Of a DNA stretch of 64,000 nt, positions 17,576 through 27,329 are shown piece by piece. The stretch comes from CAZHJK01 sp964533275 (GTDB lineage Bacteria; Bacillota; Clostridia; Eubacteriales; Garciellaceae), in NCBI GenBank assembly GCA_964533275.1, contig CAZHJK010000001.1, forward strand, positions 124,001 through 188,000, read 5' to 3'. A program made the position numbers and the translations under genes. A model generated the notes under the pieces. The model saw nothing but the letters and a program-made list of their open reading frames with translations. It was not told the DNA's origin and searched no databases. Within the stretch, counting starts at the first letter, position 1. Every line of letters starts with the position of its first letter.

Positions 17576-18751
17576 TTATTTAAAATTCTTTAGTGCTTTA
17601 TCAATTCTATCTAATGCCTGTTTTATATTATCTATAGAATTAGCATAGGAGAGACGCAAATATCCTTCTCCGTAAGAACCAAAGGCAGTTCCTCCTAGAC
17701 ATGCTACTCCAGCTTCATTTAACAGATAATCTGCAATTTCTTTACTTGATTTACCAAAGGATTGTATATTTGGAAAAACATAAAAAGCACCTGCAGGGGA
17801 TAGACAACTAATTCCTTCTATTGAATTTAATCCGTTAACCATAATATCACGACGCTTTTTGAATTCAGCAACCATATTAATAACTTCATCCTGTGGACCT
17901 GTTAGTGCTTCAAGTGCTGCCATTTGAGTAAATGCTGCAGTGCAAGAATTAGAATTTATCATTAACTGAGTTATTCTAGCTGCAAGTTCCTTATGCATTA
18001 CACCATATCCTATTCTCCATCCAGTCATAGCATATGCTTTAGAAAAACCATCTAAAATAATAGTCCAATCCTTCATACCGGGAAGTGAAGCTATAGATAA
18101 TGGTTTCTCGTCACTATAAATCATTCGATCATAAATTTCATCAGATAGAACAAAAATATTCTTATCTCTTACTATATCAGCTACTGCTTCTATATCTTCT
18201 TTGTTTAAATAACCTCCTGTAGGGTTTTGAGGTGAATTCAGTATAAGCATTTTTGTTTTTGGGGTAATCAAACTTGCTAATTCCTTTACATCCAAACGGA
18301 ATTGATTTTCTTCTCTTAATGGTATAGGTACAGCTTTTCCACCTGAATATTTAATAACAGATTCATATATAGGAAAACCAGGATTAGGATAAATAACCTC
18401 ATCACCTGGATTAATCATTGCCAATATTGTAAAGAACATAATAGGTTTTCCACCTGGAACAACAACTATATCTTCGACAGTAGCTGGAACATTTTTATAG
18501 GACCTAACATGGGTTGCTATTGCTTCGCGTAATTCTGGGATACCTGAAGCGGGTGTATAGTGTGTATGTCCACTACTTAATGCATTAATACCAGCATTAA
18601 TAACATTTTTTGGGGTATCAAAATCTGGCTCACCGATTTCTAAGTGTATTATATCTTTTCCTTGAGCTTCTAATTTTTTAGCTTTTGCTAATACTTCGAA
18701 AGCAGTTTCTGTTCCTAAATATTTCATAGATTTTGCCAAAAATTTTTCCAT
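17576..18751 (-). CDS. Class I PLP-dependent aminotransferase
   Basis: A 391-residue fold-type I aminotransferase. It has HLEIGEPDFDTP, the NPGFP segment, NSPQNPTGG, and the PLP lysine in DGFSKAYAMTGWRIGYG near residue 235. It probably transfers amino groups from aspartate or aromatic amino acids to 2-oxoglutarate, but specificity cannot be set. I prefer ATG at 18751, because AAAGGAG sits eight bases upstream; the ATG at 18757 is too close to it. It is monocistronic. Confidence 0.92.
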   Translation of the reverse strand: MEKFLAKSMKYLGTETAFEVLAKAKKLEAQGKDIIHLEIGEPDFDTPKNVINAGINALSSGHTHYTPASGIPELREAIATHVRSYKNVPATVEDIVVVPGGKPIMFFTILAMINPGDEVIYPNPGFPIYESVIKYSGGKAVPIPLREENQFRLDVKELASLITPKTKMLILNSPQNPTGGYLNKEDIEAVADIVRDKNIFVLSDEIYDRMIYSDEKPLSIASLPGMKDWTIILDGFSKAYAMTGWRIGYGVMHKELAARITQLMINSNSCTAAFTQMAALEALTGPQDEVINMVAEFKKRRDIMVNGLNSIEGISCLSPAGAFYVFPNIQSFGKSSKEIADYLLNEAGVACLGGTAFGSYGEGYLRLSYANSIDNIKQALDRIDKALKNFK

Positions 18752-18868
18752 TAGCATAACTCCTTTTCATCATAAATTAAATTATCTCTATTCTACGTCA
18801 TATTCTTTTAATATGCAATTCTATTTATATTTAAAAAAAATATAATTTCATGTCGTGTTATTATTGTT

Positions 18869-18898
18869 TTGGCATGAAAAAACTGGATATATTGTAAT
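18869..18898 (+). promoter_or_regulatory. Promoter of the sugar operon
   Basis: TTGGCA (18869-18874) and TGTAAT (18893-18898) are separated by 18 bases, about 57 bases before the first gene of the nine-gene sugar cluster. It is the only good promoter seen ahead of the operon. Confidence 0.6.
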
Positions 18899-18954
18899 AA
18901 TATACAAAATATAAACTCAAATTTATTAAGTTAGTTATTACAAGATGGGGGGAT

Positions 18955-20367
18955 ATGATTATAATGCTAAGTTCTTATTATAAAGGGTCTAATGAACCAG
19001 AATTATATTCTAAAGAAGTAAGTGAAGCATTATTAAAAACTAATTTTAAAATTTTCAATGAAATAAATGATGAGATACTTATCAGTAAAAAGATAGATCG
19101 TACAATATTTACGGCAGGTAATGGTGGAAGTTCTGCTACTGCAAGTCATATGATCAATGATTTAGTAAAAGGTTGTCGAGTAGAGGGACGTGAAGGATTT
19201 CGAGCTATTTGTCTTAACGATTCAACAGCATTAGTTACCTGTCTTGCTAATGATTTTAGTTATAAAGAAATATATAGTATAACCCTTCGCACTTTAGCAA
19301 AGCCAGGAGATTTGCTTATAGTTTTCAGTGGTAGCGGTAATTCACCTAATATATTACTTGCTTGCGAAACGGCAAAGATGATGGGAATAACGGTTATTGG
19401 CTTTGGTGGACGTGATGGAGGAAAAATGAAAGCCCTATGTGATTATTTTCTTTTGGCTCCTACAGATAGTATGGAACAAATAGAGGATCTCCATATGATC
19501 TATATCCATTCTTTAATTTGTGGTTTGCGTGAAAAATTGAAATATATATGGGATATTGAAATTATTAATTATCCCCAGAGGAATAATCCTAAATATGCCA
19601 TATTTGATTTTGATGGAACAATTAGTCTAATTCGTGAAGGCTGGCAACCTATTATGTACGAATATTTTATTGAAGAAATACTAAAATGTCCAAATGCAAC
19701 GGATAAAGGGCAGGTGAAAAAAACCGTAGTAGATTTTGTTGATTTTCTTACAGGAAAACAAACTATATTTCAATGTATGCGTCTTAGTGAAGAGATATTA
19801 AGATATGGAGGAAATCCGAAGGATCCTTTAGAATATAAATCTGAATATCTTAGACGATTATTAGAGCATATAAAGCAGCGCAAAGAGAGTTTGAGAAAAG
19901 GGGGAGACCCTTTACCTTATTTAGTACCAGGGGTTAAGGATGTTTTAGAGAAACTTAAAGAAATGGGTATAGATTGTTATCTTACTAGTGGTACGGATGA
20001 GATAGATGTTAAAGAAGAAGCAGAATTATTAAAAATAACCGATTATTTCAAAAGTATTCATGGAGCGACAGATACAAATAATACTGTTTGTTCTAAAGAA
20101 GAAGTTTTAAATGAATTAATTAATAATAAATCAATTAAGGGATCAGAGTTAATTACTTTTGGTGATGGCTTTGTTGAGATAGAACTTGCAAAGAATGTTG
20201 GTGGTTATGCAGTAGCAGTGGCTACTAACGAGGAAAAAAAGAATAATTCTGTTAATCACTGGAAACGTAATAGGTTGCTTAAAGCAGGTGCTGACTGTGT
20301 TATTCCTGACTTCAAAGATACAAGGCGTCTTTTGAATTTCATTTGGGGGGAAGAAAATGCCATTTAA
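18955..20367 (+). CDS. Fusion of a GmhA-like SIS sugar-phosphate isomerase and a HAD phosphatase
   Basis: A 470-residue two-domain protein. Residues 10-200 form a SIS domain like phosphoheptose isomerase GmhA (FTAGNGGSSATASHM, VFSGSGNSPNIL, MEQIEDLHMIYIHSL). Residues 213-465 are a HAD hydrolase with the nucleophile motif IFDFDGTISL, TSGT, and a late acidic motif, FGDGFVEIEL. The fusion implies sequential isomerisation and dephosphorylation of one sugar phosphate. GmhA makes heptose 7-phosphate from sedoheptulose 7-phosphate, but the substrate here is open. Starts at 18955 or 18964 are both possible. It leads the sugar operon. Confidence 0.86.
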   Translation: MIIMLSSYYKGSNEPELYSKEVSEALLKTNFKIFNEINDEILISKKIDRTIFTAGNGGSSATASHMINDLVKGCRVEGREGFRAICLNDSTALVTCLANDFSYKEIYSITLRTLAKPGDLLIVFSGSGNSPNILLACETAKMMGITVIGFGGRDGGKMKALCDYFLLAPTDSMEQIEDLHMIYIHSLICGLREKLKYIWDIEIINYPQRNNPKYAIFDFDGTISLIREGWQPIMYEYFIEEILKCPNATDKGQVKKTVVDFVDFLTGKQTIFQCMRLSEEILRYGGNPKDPLEYKSEYLRRLLEHIKQRKESLRKGGDPLPYLVPGVKDVLEKLKEMGIDCYLTSGTDEIDVKEEAELLKITDYFKSIHGATDTNNTVCSKEEVLNELINNKSIKGSELITFGDGFVEIELAKNVGGYAVAVATNEEKKNNSVNHWKRNRLLKAGADCVIPDFKDTRRLLNFIWGEENAI

Positions 20368-21340
20368 AAAGTTTGATACAAGTAAGTTAATAGTAAAACC
20401 ACTTAGCGAACGTATTCATGATACAAATTTGCTTAAGGTGTTAGTGCCTGTTGATGATTCAAAGGCACCTTTGGATAATCCCAAAATAGATGCTATTGCT
20501 AAAGCTATGTTTCAAGCTAAACAAAATGGAGCGGCATCAATACTAATGTATGGTGGGCATGTTATTCGTACAGGTTGCTCATCTTATATGATTGAGCTTA
20601 TGAAGAGAGGTTTAGTTAATCAATTTGCCACTAACGGATCAGGAAGTATACATGATTTTGAGTTTTCTCTTATTGGGCAAAGCTGTGAGTCTGTAGCGAA
20701 ATATGTAAGTGAGGGGCAGTTTGGACTTTGGCATGAAACAGGTCTTATTAATGATATTCTTAAAGATGGAGTTAAGGATGGACTTGGTGCTGGTGAGTCT
20801 ATAGGAAGATATATATGGGAAAATGATTTCCCATATAAGAAATACAGTGTACTAGCAAATGCGTATCATCTAGGAGTTCCATGTACAATACATATCGGTA
20901 TAGGAAGCGATATAATACATGAGCATTTTAATGCAAGCGGTGCTGTATTAGGAGAGGCATCTTACAGGGATTTTTTAATATATACACAAACTATAACAAA
21001 ACTTGAAGGTGGAGTTTTTCTAAATTTCGGATCTGCAGTAACAGGTCCTGAGGTTTATCTAAAAGCACTTGCCATGGCTAGAAATGTTGCTCACCAAAAA
21101 GGAAAAAGGATAGCACATTTTACCACAGCAGTGTTTGATATTCAGCCTATCCCCGATGAAGGATATGATATAACACCACCTAAGACCGATACTAGATACT
21201 ACTTTCGACCTTGGAAGACTATACTTGCGCGTACGGTCGCTGATGGAGGCAAGAGCTATTATGTACAAGGACTACATAACCAAACACTACCAAGCGTTGC
21301 TAAATGTGCAATTAATTTGGAACATATCAATAATAAATAG
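20357..21340 (+). CDS. Unrecognised conserved protein of the sugar operon
   Basis: A 327-residue soluble protein that I cannot assign with confidence. Visible features are SILMYGGHVIRTGCSSYMI near residue 60, a histidine-rich HIGIGSDIIHEHFN near 185, and FLNFGSAVTGPEVYLKAL near 225. The glycine-rich strands suggest a Rossmann-like fold, and a distant link to deoxyhypusine-synthase-like proteins is possible but unproven. It overlaps the SIS-HAD gene by 11 bases, so coupled expression and a shared pathway with the isomerase, phosphatase and kinase are likely. Confidence 0.75.
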   Translation: MPFKKFDTSKLIVKPLSERIHDTNLLKVLVPVDDSKAPLDNPKIDAIAKAMFQAKQNGAASILMYGGHVIRTGCSSYMIELMKRGLVNQFATNGSGSIHDFEFSLIGQSCESVAKYVSEGQFGLWHETGLINDILKDGVKDGLGAGESIGRYIWENDFPYKKYSVLANAYHLGVPCTIHIGIGSDIIHEHFNASGAVLGEASYRDFLIYTQTITKLEGGVFLNFGSAVTGPEVYLKALAMARNVAHQKGKRIAHFTTAVFDIQPIPDEGYDITPPKTDTRYYFRPWKTILARTVADGGKSYYVQGLHNQTLPSVAKCAINLEHINNK

Positions 21341-21352
21341 GATGTGAAATCT

Positions 21353-22360
21353 ATGAATTATAAAGAAGTCATTGATATATTGGGAAATGAAAAAAAACCA
21401 GTAATTACGGTGTTTGGAGATTTTTGTCTGGATAAGTATATGTATGTAGATGCTGAAAAGGATGAATTATCTTTAGAAACCAATTTGACAGCCTATCAAA
21501 TTTCACATAGGAAACTTTTCGCGGGTGCGGGTGGAACTATAACAAATAATTTGCTGGCACTGGGTGCAAAGGTGTATTGCATTGGGATTGTGGGTAATGA
21601 CGGAGAGGGTTTTGAGCTTATTAACTGTCTTAAAGATGTGGGAGCAGATGTTTCTCTAATGGTTCATACAGATGAGCGATATACAGGAACTTATATTAAG
21701 CCAATGCGTAATGAAAATGGACAGTTAACTGAGATGAATCGCTTTGATCTTAAGAATTTCACTTATACTCCAATTCATATCCAAAAAAAATTGATTGATA
21801 ACCTTAAAAAAGTGGTAAATATTAGCAATGCAATTATTGTTTGCGATCAATACAATGAAAATAATTGTGCAGCAGTTACAGAAAATGTTCGAAATAATCT
21901 TTCAAGTTTAGCCAAACAATTTACTAATATTATCTGGTATGCAGATTCCCGTAGCAATATACACAAATTTAGAAATATGATTATAAAATGTAATCACAAA
22001 GAGATTGCTCGCATCTTTAATGTAAACGCTAACACTGTAAATTCTGATGCTGCATTAATGTATTCAAAAGAACTTTATGCAGCTAATTGTAAGCCTGTTT
22101 ATATAACACTGGGTAAAAACGGAACAACAGTTTATGATGGAGCCGATCATAAAATACCTGCTTTTTCTGTTCAAGGGAAAGTAGATATTGTGGGAGCGGG
22201 TGATGCCTGTAGTGCAGGTATTATTTTTGCACTTACAAAGGGTGCAAACTATGAACAAGCTGCTTTTGTTGGAAATGCAGCATCTTCAATTGTTATTAAA
22301 AAGATTGGTGAAACAGGAACTGCTCAGTTTGATGATGTTATTGATGTACTAAGCAGATGA
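21353..22360 (+). CDS. PfkB family sugar kinase (HldE/RfaE kinase-domain-like)
   Basis: A 335-residue ribokinase-fold kinase. It opens with ITVFGDFCLDKYMYVDAEK, has the glycine motif FAGAGGTITNNLLALGA, and ends with the ATP and catalytic motif VDIVGAGDACSAGI, where Asp in GAGDA is the base. The GDxxLDxY opening resembles the heptose 7-phosphate kinase domain of HldE. I choose ATG at 21353, with AGGA ten bases upstream, over the in-frame GTG at 21344. It follows the unknown gene by 12 bases. Confidence 0.86.
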   Translation: MNYKEVIDILGNEKKPVITVFGDFCLDKYMYVDAEKDELSLETNLTAYQISHRKLFAGAGGTITNNLLALGAKVYCIGIVGNDGEGFELINCLKDVGADVSLMVHTDERYTGTYIKPMRNENGQLTEMNRFDLKNFTYTPIHIQKKLIDNLKKVVNISNAIIVCDQYNENNCAAVTENVRNNLSSLAKQFTNIIWYADSRSNIHKFRNMIIKCNHKEIARIFNVNANTVNSDAALMYSKELYAANCKPVYITLGKNGTTVYDGADHKIPAFSVQGKVDIVGAGDACSAGIIFALTKGANYEQAAFVGNAASSIVIKKIGETGTAQFDDVIDVLSR

Positions 22361-22519
22361 ATATATAAATATGTATAGAATAGGTGGTTGAAATTTAGTA
22401 ATTAGTAAAAGTAGAATGAACACACCCAGTCCTTGTCCCTATCGGAGGATTCTGCTGTATTCTAAGGATAATACGGTTTTTACCGATTATCATATATATA
22501 AAATAAAGGAGGAATAAAA

Positions 22520-23605
22520 GTGAAGAAAGTATTAGCATTGTTTCTTGTAGTAATAATGGTAATCTCATTAAGTGCTTGTTCAGCGCCTGCAGAAGCACCT
22601 GGTGATGAGGAAGGCACACCAGAGGAAACAGAAGGCGGGGAAACTTTTAAAATTGGTGTAGTTATCCCTTCTGGTGATCATGGTTTTACTGGTGAAAGTG
22701 TTGCCCACGCAAAGATGGAAGCAGAAGCACTTATGGAACAGTATGATGGGCTTGAGATCCTTGTAAAAGATGGTCTTGAGGCTTCTGACCAGATTACCTC
22801 TATTGAGAATTTAATAGCTGGAGGAGATGTGGATCTTATTATGCTATGGCCAATGGAAGGTGAAGCCCTTCGTAGTGCAGCGCAAAGTATCATAGATTCA
22901 GGGATTGAATTGGTTGTTTATGATCGTCTAATAGAAAACTTTGATGGTCTAGTAGGAGAAATTATGGGTGATAATGTGGGTATTGGAAACATGATGGGTG
23001 AATACCTTAATAGCTTCTATTCAGAGGAAGAGTCTGTTCAATATCTTCGCTTTGTAGGAGATAGCTCTACAGTTACATCACAGCGTAGTGATGGAATGGA
23101 TGAGGTTTTAGATGATAAGTTTGAACAGGTGGCAAACACTTTTGTTACCGATTGGTCCACTGAGACTGCACAACAACAAATGGAGAACTGGATAAACTCC
23201 AAGTCTACTCAAGAGGTTGAGGAAATTGATTTGATAGTAACCCATGATGATGAAATTGTTGATGGTCTAATGAATGCATTAGAGGCGTATTCTGGTGATG
23301 CACAGATTAATATTAAAATGATTACTTCAGTTGGCGGGCGTGAGGATACAATGGCTAAGTTTGAAAACACTAAAACTGATGTTAAGTTCACTACATTTTA
23401 CTTTGCCCCAGCATTTATACGTGAAGCTTTAAGACTTTCTGTCACTCATCTTTATGGTGAAGATTACGATGGAGCAGATCTTATAGATGGCCAGTATCTA
23501 ATTCCATCTTTCTCAATAAGTAATGCTGGTGAAGCTGACCATGATTTTGATACTTACAGAGCGAGCGACATATATGAAGAACGTTATTCAATTGGTAATT
23601 TTTAA
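22520..23605 (+). CDS. Sugar ABC transporter substrate-binding lipoprotein
   Basis: A 361-residue lipoprotein: signal peptide of about 19 residues with lipobox LSAC, an acidic proline-rich linker, then a type 1 periplasmic-binding fold of the ribose/galactose group (FKIGVVIPSGDHGFTGE, DGLEASDQITSIENLIAGG, DLIVTHDDEIVDGL). It captures the sugar outside the membrane for the ATPase and permease that follow. Start is GTG at 22520 with AAAGGAGGA upstream. The ligand cannot be named from sequence. Confidence 0.92.
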   Translation: MKKVLALFLVVIMVISLSACSAPAEAPGDEEGTPEETEGGETFKIGVVIPSGDHGFTGESVAHAKMEAEALMEQYDGLEILVKDGLEASDQITSIENLIAGGDVDLIMLWPMEGEALRSAAQSIIDSGIELVVYDRLIENFDGLVGEIMGDNVGIGNMMGEYLNSFYSEEESVQYLRFVGDSSTVTSQRSDGMDEVLDDKFEQVANTFVTDWSTETAQQQMENWINSKSTQEVEEIDLIVTHDDEIVDGLMNALEAYSGDAQINIKMITSVGGREDTMAKFENTKTDVKFTTFYFAPAFIREALRLSVTHLYGEDYDGADLIDGQYLIPSFSISNAGEADHDFDTYRASDIYEERYSIGNF

Positions 23606-23636
23606 CAACATTTAATAAATAGAATTTTTTAAATTA

Positions 23637-23673
23637 CAATGAACCGATCGAATGATGATCGGTCGGTTCATTG
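23637..23673 (+). terminator. Intercistronic hairpin after the binding-protein gene
   Basis: An 11-bp perfect stem (CAATGAACCGA with TCGGTTCATTG) with a 15-base loop sits between the binding-protein and ATPase genes. It probably stabilises or partly terminates the message, so the binding protein outnumbers the membrane parts. Confidence 0.6.
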
Positions 23674-23738
23674 TTAATTTTATATACGATTAAGTCTTAT
23701 ACTATATGGTATTTTTAATATAAGAAGGGAGGGTATAT

Positions 23739-25244
23739 ATGCTCGTAGAAATGAAAAAGATTGTAAAGGAATTTGGTCCTGTGCGTGCCTTAGATAATGT
23801 AGACTTTAAAGTCGACACTGGAGATATAGTAGGTCTTGTTGGTGAGAATGGGGCAGGAAAATCTACGCTAATGAATATTTTAGCAGGAACATATAGTGCA
23901 ACAAGAGGAGAAATTTTTATTAACGGGATAAAAGTGAATATAGCAAATATTAGGGTAGCAAATCAATATGGTATTCGTTTTATACATCAAGAACTTAATC
24001 TTTGTAATGATTTAAGAGTATTTGAAAATATGTTTCTTGCTGAAGAGATTATTACTAAATTTGGTCTATTAAATAAAAAGGATATGATTAGACGCTGTGA
24101 TAATGTGTTTGAACGCATGAACGTGCATATAGACTCTACAGCTTTAATGAGAGATCTTCAAGCAGCGGAAAAGCAATTAGTGGAGATAGGGAAAGCGCTA
24201 CTATTTGAGTGTGAGTTAATAATAATGGATGAACCGACAACTGCTTTGTCAACGAATGAGATTATCAATCTTTTCAATATCATTCGTCAGTTTCAAAGGG
24301 AAGGGGTAAGTTTTATCTATATATCTCATAAAATGCCTGAACTTTTCCAAATATGTGAAAAATATTATGTCCTTCGTGATGGGAAACTGGTTTCCAAAGG
24401 TGAATTTAAGGACATTGATGAAGATGATCTTACTGAAATGATGATTGGTCGGTATCTTATCGATGAAGATTTTTCAAAACATATAAATAATTCAAGAGAA
24501 GAAGTAGGAATTTCAGTAAAAAATCTGAATGGAAAAGGGTTTTATAATATAAGTTTTGATGTTTATAAGGGAGAAATATTAGCTATAACAGGTTTGCAGG
24601 GTAGTGGGCGTGAATCTCTTGTTGATGCACTGTTTGGAGAGGAAGCATTTGTCGGCACCATAGAGGTGAATGGTAAACCCATTCGTTCTGGCTCTCGTAT
24701 ACGCTCATTCATGAAAAGGGGAATTGCACTTGTGCCGCGTATGCGTAAGGAACGAGGTATACATAATGACCTATCTATCTATGACAACCTTAATATGGGA
24801 TATCTCAATACTAAATTTAAAAGGTTATTAATATCTAATAAGGGTGTACATAAGAGGTATACGCGTCAAAAAAAGGCTTTGGATATTAGATCAACAAATC
24901 CTCAAAATGCGATTACATCTTTATCAGGTGGTAATCAACAAAAGGTAATACTAGGTAGGTGGTTAGAGACCGATGCGGATGTTCTATTATTTGACAATCC
25001 TACACAAGGGATAGATGTTGGAACTAAGTTCGAGATTTATCATCTAATACTAAAGCTAGCAGAACAAGGAAAATCAATCATTGTATTTAGCGCCGAATTT
25101 CCTGAAATATATAAGATAGCAGATTCTTGTATCGTGTTATATAAAGGTAATATTAATGCTGTGCTTGATCGTGAAGAACTTACAGAGAAAAACATCATGT
25201 ATTATTCTACAGGTGCAAATATGGAGGGTGAGAAAAATGCTTAA
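23739..25244 (+). CDS. Sugar ABC transporter ATPase (RbsA/MglA type, two NBDs)
   Basis: A 501-residue tandem ATPase. NBD1 is canonical: Walker A GENGAGKST near residue 38 and Walker B IIMDEPTTALS, with a signature written LQAAEKQLVEIGKAL. NBD2 is degenerate: its Walker A region reads LQGSGRESLVD, and Walker B reads LLFDNPTQGIDVG, with Asn where the catalytic Glu normally sits. Its signature is LSGGNQQKV. Degeneracy of the second site is usual in this family. It energises import of the sugar bound by the upstream lipoprotein and overlaps the permease gene by eight bases. Confidence 0.93.
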   Translation: MLVEMKKIVKEFGPVRALDNVDFKVDTGDIVGLVGENGAGKSTLMNILAGTYSATRGEIFINGIKVNIANIRVANQYGIRFIHQELNLCNDLRVFENMFLAEEIITKFGLLNKKDMIRRCDNVFERMNVHIDSTALMRDLQAAEKQLVEIGKALLFECELIIMDEPTTALSTNEIINLFNIIRQFQREGVSFIYISHKMPELFQICEKYYVLRDGKLVSKGEFKDIDEDDLTEMMIGRYLIDEDFSKHINNSREEVGISVKNLNGKGFYNISFDVYKGEILAITGLQGSGRESLVDALFGEEAFVGTIEVNGKPIRSGSRIRSFMKRGIALVPRMRKERGIHNDLSIYDNLNMGYLNTKFKRLLISNKGVHKRYTRQKKALDIRSTNPQNAITSLSGGNQQKVILGRWLETDADVLLFDNPTQGIDVGTKFEIYHLILKLAEQGKSIIVFSAEFPEIYKIADSCIVLYKGNINAVLDREELTEKNIMYYSTGANMEGEKNA

Positions 25245-26241
25245 TAGCGTAAAAGTAAAAAAAATATCTCCAAAGGAGTTATTTAAGAAATTAGTATCTG
25301 AATACAGCTTTGTACTATCATTTATTCTATTAATTACAATAGCAGCTATCGTCAATAAGAATTTTTTCACATGGACCAATATTTCCAATATATTTGTTCA
25401 GAGCTCCATGATAGGGCTAATAGCAATGGGAATGAGTATGGTCATATCTGCTGGCCAAATAGATATTTCAGTAGGTTCACAGGTAGCCATAATTGGAGGA
25501 TTTGGAATATTAGTTCTTAATGCTACACAGAGCCCATTGATAATGTTACTTTTCTGTTGTGTTTTTGGATTGTTTATAGGTACTATAAACGGTCTGCTGA
25601 TAACCAAGGGAGGTATGCCTGCAATGGTAGCCACAATGGCAATGATGGGGGCATGTCGTTCTATTATAAATCATTTTGGTTCGGGTGGTCCATTCACTGT
25701 AGATTCTGAGCAGTTTGGTACATTTAGACTTTTAGCGGTTGGTGGTATAAAGATAACTGAAAGTATTACAATTCCTTATCTAATGTTTATTTTCATTTTT
25801 GCTGCGATAATTTTTGATATGATAATGAAACAAACTAAGCTAGGTAAGCATATATATGCTGTCGGAAGCAATGAGACTTCTGCTAGATTGTCTGGTGTTA
25901 ATGTAGATTTAATCAAAACATTAGCATTTTCAATTACAGGTTTAATGTGTGGTTTGGCTGCTGTTATATATGCATCCAGAATGACTGCTGTTGCTGCAGC
26001 CAGTGCGGCAGTTGGATATGAAATGGAAACCATAGCTGCTGTTGCTATTGGTGGGACAGCTATGAGTGGTGGCCGTGGGAAAATAATTGGTACATTTATG
26101 GGTGTATTAATGTTTAAAATGATAAGTAATATATTGACAGCAGCAGATGTTTCAACTTTCCTAAACGGTGCAATAAGTGGTGCTATTATTGTTATTGCCG
26201 TATTAATGCAGAACTTCCAGAACAGAAAGAAGTTTAGTTAG
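25237..26241 (+). CDS. Sugar ABC transporter permease (RbsC type)
   Basis: A 334-residue membrane protein with eight to ten segments. It has the RbsC-family signature ISAGQIDISVGSQVAI near residue 70 and the cytoplasmic EAA-like region YAVGSNETSARLSGV near 205. I place the start at ATG 25237, behind GGAGGGTGAG; the frame runs further upstream inside the ATPase gene but without a start signal. Only one permease gene is present, so it should homodimerise. Confidence 0.93.
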   Translation: MLNSVKVKKISPKELFKKLVSEYSFVLSFILLITIAAIVNKNFFTWTNISNIFVQSSMIGLIAMGMSMVISAGQIDISVGSQVAIIGGFGILVLNATQSPLIMLLFCCVFGLFIGTINGLLITKGGMPAMVATMAMMGACRSIINHFGSGGPFTVDSEQFGTFRLLAVGGIKITESITIPYLMFIFIFAAIIFDMIMKQTKLGKHIYAVGSNETSARLSGVNVDLIKTLAFSITGLMCGLAAVIYASRMTAVAAASAAVGYEMETIAAVAIGGTAMSGGRGKIIGTFMGVLMFKMISNILTAADVSTFLNGAISGAIIVIAVLMQNFQNRKKFS

Positions 26242-26275
26242 TTTTTTTAATATCTATAATGAAAGGATGTAAGTC

Positions 26276-27316
26276 ATGTTAAAAATAGGTATTATCGGTT
26301 GTGGAAAAATAACTAAAGTACGACATGCTCCTGAGTATGAATATAATCCTAATTGCCAAATTGTAGCCTTTTATAATAGGACTTATGATAAGGCAAAGAT
26401 GTGTGCAACGCAGTATGGTGGGAAAGCATATACTTCTATTGAGGATTTACTTAGTTCTGATGTTGATGCAGTGAGCGTATGCGTTGCAAATGCATATCAC
26501 GCTTCTGTTTCTATTCAGGCACTCAAAGCAGGCAAACATGTCCTATGTGAGAAACCTATGGCAACTACCCTAGAAGATTGTAAGGAAATGGTAAAAACCG
26601 CAAAGGATACAGGAAAATTTCTTATGATAGGACAAAATCAGAGACTTGCAAAGGCTCATGTCAAAGCTAGAGAAATTATAGAAAGTAGTGAACTTGGAAA
26701 AGTAATATCTTTCCAGACAAAATTCTGCCACCCTGGTCCTGAAGGCTGGACTGGGAAAAAAGATTCATGGTTTTTTGATAAGAAAGTAGCATCCTTCGGG
26801 GTTATGGCAGATCTAGGAGTGCATAAGACTGACCTTATTCATTATCTAACAGGACAAAGAATCATTAGAACTTCTGCGCTACTTGCAACTATTGATAAAA
26901 AATATCCCAATGGTACACCTATTACAGTTGATGATAATGCTTTCGCAATCTATACATTAGAGAACGGCGCGACAGGCACCATGCATGTAAGCTGGACTAA
27001 TTATGGCAATGAAGACAATTCAACGAAAATTTATATGGAGGGTGGAACCATACGATGTTACGATGATGAAAAATATTCACTCATTGTAGAGAAGGCAGAT
27101 GGGACAGTTAATAAATTTGCGTTAGATATGCTTACTTCAAATAAAGAACAGACAAGCGGTGGTCGTACATCCACAGGTATTATCGATGAGTTTATTAATA
27201 GTATAATGACAAATTCACCTCCTTCAATAAGTGGAGAGAGTGTGATGGATGCTATGAAAGTTATATTTGCAAATGAGCATTCCGCAGAAATTTCTTCAAG
27301 TGTAAATATTGAATAG
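26276..27316 (+). CDS. Gfo/Idh/MocA family sugar dehydrogenase
   Basis: A 346-residue NAD(P)-dependent oxidoreductase. It has a Rossmann N-terminus (KIGIIGCGKITKVRHAPEY), the EKP motif in HVLCEKPMATTLEDC near residue 95, and the catalytic region GVMADLGVHKTDLIHYL near 182. Family members oxidise or epimerise sugars and inositols. It follows the permease by 34 bases within the operon and is followed by a TIM-barrel isomerase, a pairing common in inositol and keto-sugar catabolism. Confidence 0.9.
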   Translation: MLKIGIIGCGKITKVRHAPEYEYNPNCQIVAFYNRTYDKAKMCATQYGGKAYTSIEDLLSSDVDAVSVCVANAYHASVSIQALKAGKHVLCEKPMATTLEDCKEMVKTAKDTGKFLMIGQNQRLAKAHVKAREIIESSELGKVISFQTKFCHPGPEGWTGKKDSWFFDKKVASFGVMADLGVHKTDLIHYLTGQRIIRTSALLATIDKKYPNGTPITVDDNAFAIYTLENGATGTMHVSWTNYGNEDNSTKIYMEGGTIRCYDDEKYSLIVEKADGTVNKFALDMLTSNKEQTSGGRTSTGIIDEFINSIMTNSPPSISGESVMDAMKVIFANEHSAEISSSVNIE

Positions 27317-27329
27317 GAAGGAGATTGAT

